Assembly (NCBI GenBank): GCA_031548545.1
Contig: JAVBQY010000015.1
Coordinates: 45,870 to 109,869, forward strand
Direction: 5' to 3'
Length of the DNA: 64,000 nucleotides
From: UBA932 sp031548545
GTDB taxonomy: Bacteria > Bacteroidota > Bacteroidia > Bacteroidales > UBA932
The notes beneath the pieces are model-generated. The model was not told the DNA's origin and did no database searches. It saw nothing but the letters and a program-made list of their open reading frames with translations. Shown in pieces: positions 27,314 to 35,348 of the stretch. Within the stretch, counting starts at the first letter, position 1, and the number at the start of each line of letters is the position of its first letter. Both the position numbers and the translations under genes were made by a program.

Positions 27314-28846
27314 ATGAACAATACCGAAAACAAAATAATAAATGTGGAAAGGGGCTTCACCGCCAAAAAGAACGAGCAGCAGGAATACACTTACACACCG
27401 ACCGACGGTTGTTGCAAGCTGAAAATATTCGACTGGCTCGGCGACCTGCCTCCCGACCGCGAATACGATATTTTCGAGATCCGTTTTAAAAACACCCATA
27501 AAGGCTTTTACCGCAATGTCAACAACCTGCCCCTCCAGAAAGGCGATATTGTAGCCGTAGAATCCGCCACCGGACATGACATCGGCATTATCAGCTGCAC
27601 CGGCGCCCTGGTACATATGCAACTCAAACGCAGCCGGATCAAAGCGGAAAATTACGAATTCAAAAAAATTTACCGCAAGGCCAAACCGGCCGATATTGAA
27701 AAATGGCAGGAAGCCATATCCCGCGAACACCAGGTGATGATCAAAAGCCGGCAGATTGCAGGGCGCCTGCGCCTCAACATGAAAATCGGTGATGTGGAAT
27801 TCCAGGGTGACGGCACCAAGGCTATATTTTATTATATTGCCGACGAACGGGTCGACTTCCGCGAATTGATTAAGATTTTTGCCGACGAGTTCCGCATCCG
27901 CATAGAAATGCGGCAAATCGGCGCCCGCCAGGAAGCCGGACTCATCGGAGGTATCGGGGTATGCGGCCGCGAGCTCTGCTGCGCCCATTGGATTGCCGAA
28001 TTCATGTCTGTCAACACCAGTTCCGCCCGGTTGCAGGAACTCTCCCTCAACCCCCAGAAACTGGCCGGACAATGCAGCAAATTAAAATGCTGCCTCAACT
28101 ATGAAGTGTCCACCTATGTCGAAGCGCAAAGAGGCTTCCCCTCCGTTAAAAACCCGCTGGACACCATAGACGGATTGGCTTACTGGCAAAAGACCGATGT
28201 GCTGAAAGGCATTATGTGGTTCAGTTTTGACCCCCGCAGCGCCGTCAACCTCACTCCGGTACCGGTAGAACGGGTAAAAGAAATCATAGAGATCAACCGC
28301 CGCGGCGAGAAAGTGGAATACCTGGTAGAAGGCGGCGGCATCAATACGCCGGCCGCACCTGATTTTATCAGCTCCGCAGGCGAGGACAGTATTACCCGCT
28401 TCGATAAAAAGAAGAAAAACAATAATAACAGGAGGCCTTCCGGCAGGACGAGAGACGAGAGACAAGAGTCCCGGGACAAACGGCAAGACAGGCCGCAGGG
28501 CGAACGGGCTCCCCAGGGTGAAAAGCCACAGCAAGCCGAGCGGCAGCCAAAACAACCACAACAAGCGCAACAGGGTGAAAGAGCCCCGCACCAACAGGAA
28601 CGCGGACCGCGCCCACCCCGCAGTAACAACCAACGCCGGCATGACAACCGGGAGCCTCGTGAAAATCGTGAGCCACGCGAGCAGCGCGAAAACCGCGAAC
28701 CGGGAGCACAGCGTGAACCACGCAACCACCGCCCGCCCCGGGACAATCGTCCGCCCCGCGAAAACCGCGGTCCGCGTGAACCCCGTAACAACCCGCAGCA
28801 GCCGCAGCAAACGCAACAGCAAGGAGGCCAAAACAATGAAAAATAA
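27314..28846 (+). CDS. PSP1-domain (RicT/YaaT-like) protein with Arg-rich tail
   Basis: A 510-residue protein. Residues of about 20-330 form the PSP1 domain: KGDIVAVESATGHDIGI, a helical RKAKPADIEKWQEA region, YYIADERVDFRELIKIFA, RIEMRQIGARQEAGLIGGIG, and the cysteine cluster VCGRELCCAHWI plus QCSKLKCCLNYE. In Bacillus RicT (YaaT) such cysteines help bind [4Fe-4S] clusters in the Ric complex that affects mRNA processing. The last 140 residues are low-complexity and rich in Arg, Gln, Pro, Glu and Asn with repeated REPREN-like units, probably disordered and possibly RNA-binding. The gene overlaps gldH by 11 bp; PSP1-gldH linkage is familiar in Bacteroidota. The longer frame from 27080 is unlikely because it overlaps the GT2 coding start. 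Confidence 0.88.
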   Translation: MNNTENKIINVERGFTAKKNEQQEYTYTPTDGCCKLKIFDWLGDLPPDREYDIFEIRFKNTHKGFYRNVNNLPLQKGDIVAVESATGHDIGIISCTGALVHMQLKRSRIKAENYEFKKIYRKAKPADIEKWQEAISREHQVMIKSRQIAGRLRLNMKIGDVEFQGDGTKAIFYYIADERVDFRELIKIFADEFRIRIEMRQIGARQEAGLIGGIGVCGRELCCAHWIAEFMSVNTSSARLQELSLNPQKLAGQCSKLKCCLNYEVSTYVEAQRGFPSVKNPLDTIDGLAYWQKTDVLKGIMWFSFDPRSAVNLTPVPVERVKEIIEINRRGEKVEYLVEGGGINTPAAPDFISSAGEDSITRFDKKKKNNNNRRPSGRTRDERQESRDKRQDRPQGERAPQGEKPQQAERQPKQPQQAQQGERAPHQQERGPRPPRSNNQRRHDNREPRENREPREQRENREPGAQREPRNHRPPRDNRPPRENRGPREPRNNPQQPQQTQQQGGQNNEK

Positions 28847-29321
28847 ACGACACCGGCTTACCTGCTGTCTATTATTCATTATTCATTGTTCATTATTCAT
28901 TGCCTGCAGCACTCCTCCCTGCTACGAACAACAGGTGGCCTTTCCGGACGCCCGCTGGCCCAGGGAAGGCATTGCACACCTCAGCCTGCCCGTATCCGAC
29001 AGCCTGAAGTATTACAAGCTGATACTTACGCTCCGCAATACCGACGACTATCCTTTCAGCAATATTTATTTCTTTGTCACCGCTACGGCGCCCAACGGAC
29101 AGGTACAAACAGACACCGTACAATACGAACTGGCCGATCAGCGCGGCAACTGGCTCGGAAAAACCGGCAGCCACTGGTGTGACCACCGCCTGCTCTACCG
29201 CTCACAGGTACGGTTCCAGCAAACGGGCGACTACCAGTTCAGCATCCGCCACGGCATGCGGGCAGACACACTGCAAGGAATAGGCGCTGTAGGATTACGG
29301 GTAGAAGACGATAGAAAATAA
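28836..29321 (+). CDS. gldH: gliding motility-family lipoprotein GldH
   Basis: A 161-residue lipoprotein. AAGGAGG at 28821-28827 precedes the ATG at 28836 and decides the start. The signal peptide (lipobox LFIAC, Cys24) is encoded by an ATTCATT simple repeat. The mature part has VAFPDARWPREGIAHLSLPV, YKLILTLRNTDDYPFSNIYFFV, NGQVQTDTVQYELADQRGNW, and a final GIGAVGLRVE, which is the GldH beta-sandwich pattern. GldH is required for gliding and chitin use in Flavobacterium; in non-gliding relatives its role is unclear. It overlaps the PSP1 gene and is followed by trmB after 6 bp. Confidence 0.9.
   Translation: MKNKRHRLTCCLLFIIHCSLFIACSTPPCYEQQVAFPDARWPREGIAHLSLPVSDSLKYYKLILTLRNTDDYPFSNIYFFVTATAPNGQVQTDTVQYELADQRGNWLGKTGSHWCDHRLLYRSQVRFQQTGDYQFSIRHGMRADTLQGIGAVGLRVEDDRK
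28871..28901 (+). repeat. ATTCATT simple repeat inside the gldH signal peptide
   Basis: Four imperfect copies of a 7-nt ATTCATT unit (with TATTATTC and TGTTC variants) run in the coding strand. They encode FIIHCSLFI, the hydrophobic core of the signal peptide. A related array occurs at 52216-52250. Confidence 0.75.
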
Positions 29322-29327
29322 AAGAGA

Positions 29328-30047
29328 ATGGGAAAAGACAAGCTCAGAAAATTTAAAGAAAACGAAAGTTTCAGCCTCTTACACCAACCGGTGTTCGACA
29401 GTATTTTTCACAAAGATTTCCATTTGAAAGGCCGCTGGCGCGAAAATTTCTTTCACAATGACCGGCCCATCGTACTTGAACTCGGTTGCGGAAAAGGAGA
29501 ATATACCGTAGCCCTGGCCCGTAAATACCCGGAAAAAAATTTCATCGGGGTGGATATCAAGGGAGCGCGTTTATGGCGTGGCGCCAAAACAGCCACCGAA
29601 GAGCAATTGCCGAATGTGTCTTTTGTCCGCACCCGTATAGACTTTATCGCGTCTTTTTTTGCCCCCGGCGAGGTCGATGAGATCTGGATCACCTTCCCCG
29701 ACCCCCAGCCCAACAACTACCGCAAGCGGCTCACATCAACCATGTTCCTGCATCGCTACCGCCAATTTCTTAAACCAGGCGGTATCGTCCAACTCAAGAC
29801 CGACAGCCAGGCGCTCCACACCTACACCAAAGCCCTGGTCGCATGCAACAGCCTACCGCTGATCGAAGCCAACAATGACATCTACGGCACAGGCCGCGCC
29901 GACGAGCTGCTCTCCATCAAAACCCACTACGAACAACTCTTCCTCAAACAAGGCCTCCCCATCACCTACATCAAATTTCTGATTGATGGAAATATGCCCC
30001 TGGCGGAGCCGGACACGGATCCCTATCCGGAAACATCCGAAGGTTAA
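29328..30047 (+). CDS. trmB: tRNA (guanine-N7-)-methyltransferase
   Basis: A 239-residue SAM-dependent enzyme that forms m7G46 in tRNA. Motif I is VLELGCGKGEYTVALARKYP, then NFIGVDIKGARLWRGAK, motif with DEIWITFPDPQPNNYRKRLT and FLKPGGIVQLKTDS, and the substrate region at TKALVACN. These are typical of TrmB. Length is normal. It is the third gene after PSP1 and gldH. The C-terminus (LAEPDTDPYPETSEG) is a short acidic extension. Confidence 0.95.
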   Translation: MGKDKLRKFKENESFSLLHQPVFDSIFHKDFHLKGRWRENFFHNDRPIVLELGCGKGEYTVALARKYPEKNFIGVDIKGARLWRGAKTATEEQLPNVSFVRTRIDFIASFFAPGEVDEIWITFPDPQPNNYRKRLTSTMFLHRYRQFLKPGGIVQLKTDSQALHTYTKALVACNSLPLIEANNDIYGTGRADELLSIKTHYEQLFLKQGLPITYIKFLIDGNMPLAEPDTDPYPETSEG

Positions 30048-30049
30048 AT

Positions 30050-30080
30050 TTTGTCCTCCCGTTTTTTTCGGTTACTTTTG
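30050..30080 (+). promoter_or_regulatory. complete -33/-7 promoter of comM-like gene
   Basis: TTTG (30050-30053), 19 bp, TACTTTTG (30073-30080). This is a perfect match to the Bacteroidota consensus and gives a leader of about 21 nt. The -33 element lies immediately after the trmB stop codon. Confidence 0.8.
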
Positions 30081-30107
30081 CAGCATTAATATTAAACCAT
30101 CACTCTT

Positions 30108-31646
30108 ATGCTGACCAAAATATTCGGAAGCGCCTGCTATGGCATGAATGCCACCACCATTACCATTGAAGTCGACGCCACCCCCGGCTTCGGGTTCTGC
30201 ATTGTCGGCCTACCGGACAATGCCGTAAAAGAAAGCCAATACCGCGTGAGCGCAGCATTGGGTAACATAGGGCATCAATTGCCCGGACGTAAAATTGTAA
30301 TTAACATGGCGCCGGCCGATATCCGCAAAGAAGGATCGGCCTATGACCTGCCCCTGGCCGTAGGCTTGCTGGCCGCGGCAGAACAGCTGCGCACGGAACA
30401 ACTGCCGCACTACATGATCATGGGAGAACTCTCTCTTGACGGCCTACTGCGGCCCATTACCGGCGCCCTGCCCATGGCCCTGCAAGCCAAGGCCGAAGGG
30501 TTCAAAGGCTGCATCCTGCCGGCGGCCAACGCCCGCGAAGCAGCCGTGGTAGAAGACTTAGCGGTCTACGGAGCAAACTCTCTGGAAGAAGTAGTCGATT
30601 TCCTGAATGGCGGCGCACAATTACAACAAACCACCATAGCTATACAACAACTACTGGAAGAAGAGCGGCAGGAGTGGGAACTGGATTTCGCCGATGTAAA
30701 GGGGCAGGAAAACGTGAAGCGGGCCCTGGAAGTCGCCGCGGCGGGAGGACACAATGTATTGCTGATAGGCGCTCCGGGTTCCGGTAAAACCATGCTGGCC
30801 AAACGCCTGCCGTCCATCATGCCGCCCATGGCGCTGCAAGAGGCGCTGGAAACAACAAAGGTATATTCGGTGGCAGGAAAGATAAACAGCGGCAGCGGAT
30901 TGATTGGCCGCCGGCCTTTCCGGGCGCCCCACCATACCACCTCCAACATAGGGCTGGTGGGTGGCGGCAGCTATCCTCAACCGGGCGAAATTTCCCTGGC
31001 GCATAACGGGGTATTATTTTTGGACGAATTGCCCGAATTTCACCGTAGTGTACTGGAAGTGATGCGGCAACCGCTGGAAGAGCGGTTGATCACCGTGGCG
31101 CGGGCGCGCTACAGTGTGGACTACCCGGCCAATTTTATGCTGGTAGCCGCGATGAACCCCTGTCCCTGCGGCTATTACAACCACCCGGAAAAAGCCTGCA
31201 GCTGCCCGCCGGGTGCCGTCAATAAGTACCTGAGCCGCCTGTCCGGGCCCCTGCTTGACCGGATAGACCTGCACGTAGAAGTCGTACCGGTAGCTTTTGA
31301 GCAGCTGACGGCTGACGGCCCGGGCGAAAGCAGCGCCGGAATCAGGCAACGGGTCATCAACGCCCGCAACCTGCAAGCCCAACGCTTTGCCGGCGAACCG
31401 GAGGTCCGCTGCAATGCCATGATGAGCGGCCGGCTGCTGAAACAACACTGCCGGCTTGATGTCGGCGGACAACAGCTGCTAAAAGCTGCAGTGGAGCAGC
31501 TGGGCCTCTCCGCCCGCGCCTACGACCGTATAATAAAAGTAGCCCGTACCATTGCCGACCTCTCCGGAAGCGAGGCCATCAGCAATGAACACCTCTCCGA
31601 AGCCATCCAATACAGGAGTCTGGACCGCGAAGGGTGGGGCATATGA
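30108..31646 (+). CDS. comM: YifB/ComM family Mg-chelatase-like AAA+ ATPase
   Basis: A 512-residue protein. The N-terminal ChlI domain (GLPDNAVKESQYRVSAALGN, INMAPADIRKEGSAYDLPLAVG) is followed by an AAA+ core with Walker A GAPGSGKTML at 221-230, Walker B GVLFLDELPEF near 303-313 and the RPFRAPHHTTS segment. A Cys-containing PCPCGYYN...KACSCPP motif near 350 and a C-terminal helical domain complete the family pattern. ComM is a hexameric helicase that promotes branch migration during natural transformation in Vibrio and Haemophilus. The assignment to the family is firm, the role in this organism is inferred. Confidence 0.93.
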   Translation: MLTKIFGSACYGMNATTITIEVDATPGFGFCIVGLPDNAVKESQYRVSAALGNIGHQLPGRKIVINMAPADIRKEGSAYDLPLAVGLLAAAEQLRTEQLPHYMIMGELSLDGLLRPITGALPMALQAKAEGFKGCILPAANAREAAVVEDLAVYGANSLEEVVDFLNGGAQLQQTTIAIQQLLEEERQEWELDFADVKGQENVKRALEVAAAGGHNVLLIGAPGSGKTMLAKRLPSIMPPMALQEALETTKVYSVAGKINSGSGLIGRRPFRAPHHTTSNIGLVGGGSYPQPGEISLAHNGVLFLDELPEFHRSVLEVMRQPLEERLITVARARYSVDYPANFMLVAAMNPCPCGYYNHPEKACSCPPGAVNKYLSRLSGPLLDRIDLHVEVVPVAFEQLTADGPGESSAGIRQRVINARNLQAQRFAGEPEVRCNAMMSGRLLKQHCRLDVGGQQLLKAAVEQLGLSARAYDRIIKVARTIADLSGSEAISNEHLSEAIQYRSLDREGWGI

Positions 31647-31656
31647 TTTTTTTTCG

Positions 31657-31664
31657 TATCTTTG
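31657..31664 (+). promoter_or_regulatory. -7 box TATCTTTG for porW-tsaE
   Basis: TAnnTTTG match ending 16 bp before the ATG at 31681, inside the short space after the comM stop codon. Confidence 0.6.
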
Positions 31665-31680
31665 GTCTTTTGATTTGACA

Positions 31681-34335
31681 ATGCTACGTAACCTGGTTAT
31701 TACAAGCTGTGCACTACTACTGCTCGCCGGATGTTCTACCAAAAAGAACAACTGGACCAATCGCGCCTATCATAATGTAACCTCGGAATTCAACGTAAAG
31801 TTCAACGCCGCAGAAAGTTTCAAACAGGGTGTAAAGAAGGCGGAAGCCCTTCCGGCGCCTGACTATAACGAACTGCTCCCGGTATTTGTATTTGCCTTCG
31901 AGGGCGTTCCCAATCAGGTAACCAGCGAGATGGACCGCACCATTGACAAGTGTTCCAAGCTGATTACCCAACATTCCATTACCGCCAAGCCGAAAAAGCC
32001 CACAGGCAAATCCACCCAGCAAGACCGCGAATTCTATAACCAACGGGAATTCAACCGGGTGGTGGATGACGCCTACCTGCTCATGGGCAAGGCGAGCCTT
32101 TACCTCCAGAAATATGACCAGGCCATCACGCTATTCGACTACATGTTACTGGAATACCCCAAGACCTCTGCCATTCCGGAAGCAAAATTATGGCAGGCGG
32201 TAGCCCTGACCAATGCCGGTGAATTGGACCGGGTGGAAAAATTACTGGCCGAAGCGCGCGAGTCCGGCGCCTTGTCCAAAGTTAACACAGCCAACCTGCA
32301 TGCCGCCTACGCCAACTACTACATCAAAAAGAACAACTACGAAGACGCCTGCCGGGAGCTAAGCCTGGCGGTGAATGATGAACCGCACAAGTCCAACCGG
32401 ATCCGCTACCACTTCATCCTGGCTTACCTGTACGGACATACAAATAACCCCACGTTAGCCACCAAACACCTGCAAGAAATAATCAACACCACCAATGACT
32501 ACGAACAGGAATTTTCAGCCGAATTGCTGCTGGCCGGCTCTTTTGAGCCGTCAAAAGCGCAGCTCATGAAAAAGAACCTGCTGAAGATGGCCAAAGACCC
32601 GCATAATGAAGATTACTTAGACCGTATTTATTTTGCGCTGGCCAGGGTGGAACAGGTAATGGGGAACGACTCCGCAGCCATCGCCTACCTGGAACTTACG
32701 GTAAGTACCGAGTCGCTGAACCCGCGCCAGAACGGGCTGGCCTATGAAGCGCTGGGCGATTATTACTACAACCGGCAACGTTATCCGGAAGCTTATAAGC
32801 ACCTCTCGGCGGCAGCTGAAATATTGGGTGCCGGCTATCCGCGCTACAATGAAATTGCCACCCGTACGGCCTCTCTTCAAAAATTGGCGCTGAACTGGGA
32901 AATCGTACACCGCGAAGACAGCCTGCAACGCATAGCCAAACTCCCGGCCGGCGAGCGGGAACAACTGATCACCCAGGCTATTCAGAAAGTCACCGAAGAC
33001 GAACAAAAGGCTGCGGAAGCCGAACAGCAACGCCAGTTTTTTGTAAACCGGCAAGAACAGCAACGCTATAGTAGCGACGGCAATACCGGCAAATGGTATT
33101 TCTACAATCCCAACTCCATCAATGCAGGGACAGCCGCTTTTAACATCCGTTGGGGCAAGCGGCGCTTGGAAGACAACTGGCGGCGGAAAGACCGGAGTGA
33201 AATGGCCGCACTGAGCAATGAACAAGAAGAGCCGTTGAATACGGATCCGGCGATACAACCGCCCTCCAACAAAACACGCGAATATTACACCCGTGACCTG
33301 CCCCTCACCCCCGAGTTGATGAAGACTTCGGATGACCAGTTACGCCCCGCCCTCTTCCGCCTGGGCGAGGCTTACATGAACGATGTGCATGAAGCACAAA
33401 AGGCCATCAATACCTTTGAAGAACTGATTCAACGTTATCCGGAAAACGAATATATGGCCTCCACCTATTACTACCTTTACAAGCTGTATAATGAGGCCGG
33501 CAGCACCAGCCAAAGCATGCGGTACAAAGACCTCATGGTGACCCATTACCCGCAGGCGCCCCTCACCCAGTCGGTGGTCAACCCCAACTATATGCAGGAA
33601 CAGCGGGCCTTGCAGGAAAAAATAGAAGGCCTCTACGAAACGGCTTTTACCGCCTACAACCAAGGCCGTTATGCCGAAGCCAACGAACTGGCCGGCCAAA
33701 TCAGCACACAATATCCGCAAAACTTCATACAGGCGCAAATCGCCTTGCTCAAGGCATTCTGCACAGCCAAAACCAGCAGTATCGGCGCCTATAAACAAGC
33801 CCTCACGGCCATCACCACCAATTTCCCCGGCTCCGAAACCGCCCAAACAGCGACACAACTGCTGGCCGGATTGGAGTCCAACGCCCTGCAATACACCCCG
33901 ACCCCGGGCCAGGTAATCATCACCCCCACCCCGGCTACCCCGGCAGAGGCAAAGACCATTTTTACAGCGGATAAGGGGGCGCATTATTTTGCCATCTTGT
34001 TTGACAGCCGGCAAAACAGCAACGAACTTCTTTTCAGCACAGAGTCATACAATGTAGACCAGTTCCTGGACAAAAACTATGATGTCAGTATCACCGACCT
34101 CCACAACGGCTACATGTTACTGCTGGTAAAAACGTTCGGCACCCGTGATGCGGCCATTGACTATGCCCTGGGCCTCTATGACGACAAGGCGCTGGAGCAG
34201 TTTGATCCCGTAAACTTCCGGCGGATGCTGATCACCCCGGGCAATCTGGAATTACTGGAAAAGAGCAAAGCCGTCGTAGACTATCTTGAGTTCTTCAACA
34301 CCCAATACCTGACCAATGGACTCCTTAGTCATTAA
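31681..34335 (+). CDS. porW: T9SS lipoprotein PorW/SprE with TPR repeats
   Basis: An 884-residue lipoprotein (lipobox LLAGC, Cys18). The conserved start KKNNWTNRAYHNVTSEFNVKFNAAESF... is hallmark of SprE/PorW. It is followed by TPR-like helical repeats to about residue 430, a charged linker, the strongly conserved GKWYFYNPNSINAGTAAFNIRWGKRRLEDNWRR block and more TPRs, ending in a beta-rich domain that includes VDQFLDKNYDVSITDL. PorW is needed for T9SS secretion and is thought to link the PorK/PorN ring to other components. A frame extends upstream to 31552 inside comM, but the promoter and lipobox fix the start at 31681. tsaE overlaps its 3' end by 20 bp. Confidence 0.93.
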   Translation: MLRNLVITSCALLLLAGCSTKKNNWTNRAYHNVTSEFNVKFNAAESFKQGVKKAEALPAPDYNELLPVFVFAFEGVPNQVTSEMDRTIDKCSKLITQHSITAKPKKPTGKSTQQDREFYNQREFNRVVDDAYLLMGKASLYLQKYDQAITLFDYMLLEYPKTSAIPEAKLWQAVALTNAGELDRVEKLLAEARESGALSKVNTANLHAAYANYYIKKNNYEDACRELSLAVNDEPHKSNRIRYHFILAYLYGHTNNPTLATKHLQEIINTTNDYEQEFSAELLLAGSFEPSKAQLMKKNLLKMAKDPHNEDYLDRIYFALARVEQVMGNDSAAIAYLELTVSTESLNPRQNGLAYEALGDYYYNRQRYPEAYKHLSAAAEILGAGYPRYNEIATRTASLQKLALNWEIVHREDSLQRIAKLPAGEREQLITQAIQKVTEDEQKAAEAEQQRQFFVNRQEQQRYSSDGNTGKWYFYNPNSINAGTAAFNIRWGKRRLEDNWRRKDRSEMAALSNEQEEPLNTDPAIQPPSNKTREYYTRDLPLTPELMKTSDDQLRPALFRLGEAYMNDVHEAQKAINTFEELIQRYPENEYMASTYYYLYKLYNEAGSTSQSMRYKDLMVTHYPQAPLTQSVVNPNYMQEQRALQEKIEGLYETAFTAYNQGRYAEANELAGQISTQYPQNFIQAQIALLKAFCTAKTSSIGAYKQALTAITTNFPGSETAQTATQLLAGLESNALQYTPTPGQVIITPTPATPAEAKTIFTADKGAHYFAILFDSRQNSNELLFSTESYNVDQFLDKNYDVSITDLHNGYMLLLVKTFGTRDAAIDYALGLYDDKALEQFDPVNFRRMLITPGNLELLEKSKAVVDYLEFFNTQYLTNGLLSH

Positions 34336-34732
34336 AAACATCAACGATTTGCCGGCTGCAGCCACCACGCTCCTGCCCCTGGTGCGCGCACACCGGGTCG
34401 TCGCATTCTACGGCGGTATGGGCGCCGGAAAGACCACCCTGATCAAAGCCCTCTGCGCCGCTATGGGCATCAGCAACCGGGTCAACAGCCCCACCTTTGC
34501 CCTGGTGAATGAGTACCGCCTACCATCAGGTGATCCTGTCTATCATTTCGATTTCTACCGTATCAATAAAATAGCCGAAGTCTTTGACTTCGGCTATGAA
34601 GAATATTTTTACAGCGGACAGCTCTGCCTGATTGAGTGGCCGGAGCTGGTAGAAGACCTCCTTCCGGAGGACACCCTGAAACTCCGCATCACCGTCAACA
34701 ACGACGGAAGCAGAGGCATACAGCGTTTATAG
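34316..34732 (+). CDS. tsaE: tRNA threonylcarbamoyladenosine ATPase TsaE
   Basis: A 138-residue ATPase needed for t6A37 synthesis in ANN-decoding tRNAs together with TsaB, TsaC and TsaD. The P-loop GGMGAGKTTL lies at 33-42, followed by the family motif VNSPTFALVNEY and the HFDFYRI and LCLIEWPE segments. The length is normal. It overlaps the porW stop by 20 bp and shares its last 6 bp with the convergent gene at 34727. Confidence 0.95.
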   Translation: MDSLVIKNINDLPAAATTLLPLVRAHRVVAFYGGMGAGKTTLIKALCAAMGISNRVNSPTFALVNEYRLPSGDPVYHFDFYRINKIAEVFDFGYEEYFYSGQLCLIEWPELVEDLLPEDTLKLRITVNNDGSRGIQRL

Positions 34733-35197
34733 ATGCTTTATTTCCTCTGTAACGTTCTCCTCCGCTTGCAAGGGGCGATCAAGCGCTTTAATCTCAGACA
34801 AGGGAAAAGGAAGCTTGACAAATAGTATAAAATTTCCGCTATTTAACGGACGAATGTTCAGATATTCTTCCGTTAATCCGTATATCTCATAACACATCTC
34901 GTCCTGTGTCGCCCGGTCAATAAGAGACAAATAGGATGCATGGCCATCTGCCAATACTTCTTCTCCGCACTGGGGGCTATCGTTAGACAGCTTATAAGTA
35001 TCTGTTTCTAATATTCGGGTATCGCTATATTGGATGCAGGTTCCATCACTAAGAAACTCTAACTTCCATTTTGAGCCTGTTTCTGAAAGCCAGGTTCCAA
35101 CAATTAACTCCCGCTCTTGTTGCATCCCGGACTGACTTTGAGCAAAAATGGGCGACACGGCAATGCCTAAAATAATAATAACTAATATTTTTCTCAT
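34727..35197 (-). CDS. small secreted protein, lipocalin-like
   Basis: A 156-residue protein with signal peptide MRKILVIIILGIAVSPIFAQ. The mature part begins ERELIVGTWLSETGSKWKLEF LSDGTC-like, the pattern of small lipocalin-like proteins in Bacteroidota (IxGTW...W.F..DGT), with alternating strands. Family assignment is tentative and no function can be named. A cysteine pair (SPQCG, DEMCYE) may form a disulfide. It is a single gene that overlaps the tail of tsaE and faces away from the glycogen operon. Confidence 0.7.
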   Translation of the reverse strand: MRKILVIIILGIAVSPIFAQSQSGMQQERELIVGTWLSETGSKWKLEFLSDGTCIQYSDTRILETDTYKLSNDSPQCGEEVLADGHASYLSLIDRATQDEMCYEIYGLTEEYLNIRPLNSGNFILFVKLPFPLSEIKALDRPLQAEENVTEEIKHL

Positions 35198-35281
35198 GAG
35201 GTATATATTTTAATTGTTACAATCAATATTACTAAGTCGATCATTTATCCCATTATCCCCGCCGTTAATTTTTTTTGTTAT

Positions 35282-35321
35282 AAAAAACTGATGATCGAAT
35301 TTCTTCCATCATCAGTTTTTT
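35282..35321. terminator. bidirectional hairpin terminator after glycogen synthase/phosphorylase gene
   Basis: AAAAAACTGATGAT and ATCATCAGTTTTTT form a perfect 14-bp stem around a 12-nt loop, so each strand has a run of six T at the 3' end. It ends transcription of the minus-strand gene that stops at 35349. Confidence 0.8.
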
Positions 35322-35348
35322 GTTATTTACAGCGTTTCCGCTTATTGG

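Noticed and set aside
28082..28879. Minus-strand frames of 150-265 codons opposite the PSP1 gene tail
   Set aside because: The Arg/Gln/Pro-rich repeats of PSP1 create long open frames on both strands. There is no family match and the PSP1 frame is clearly the real one.
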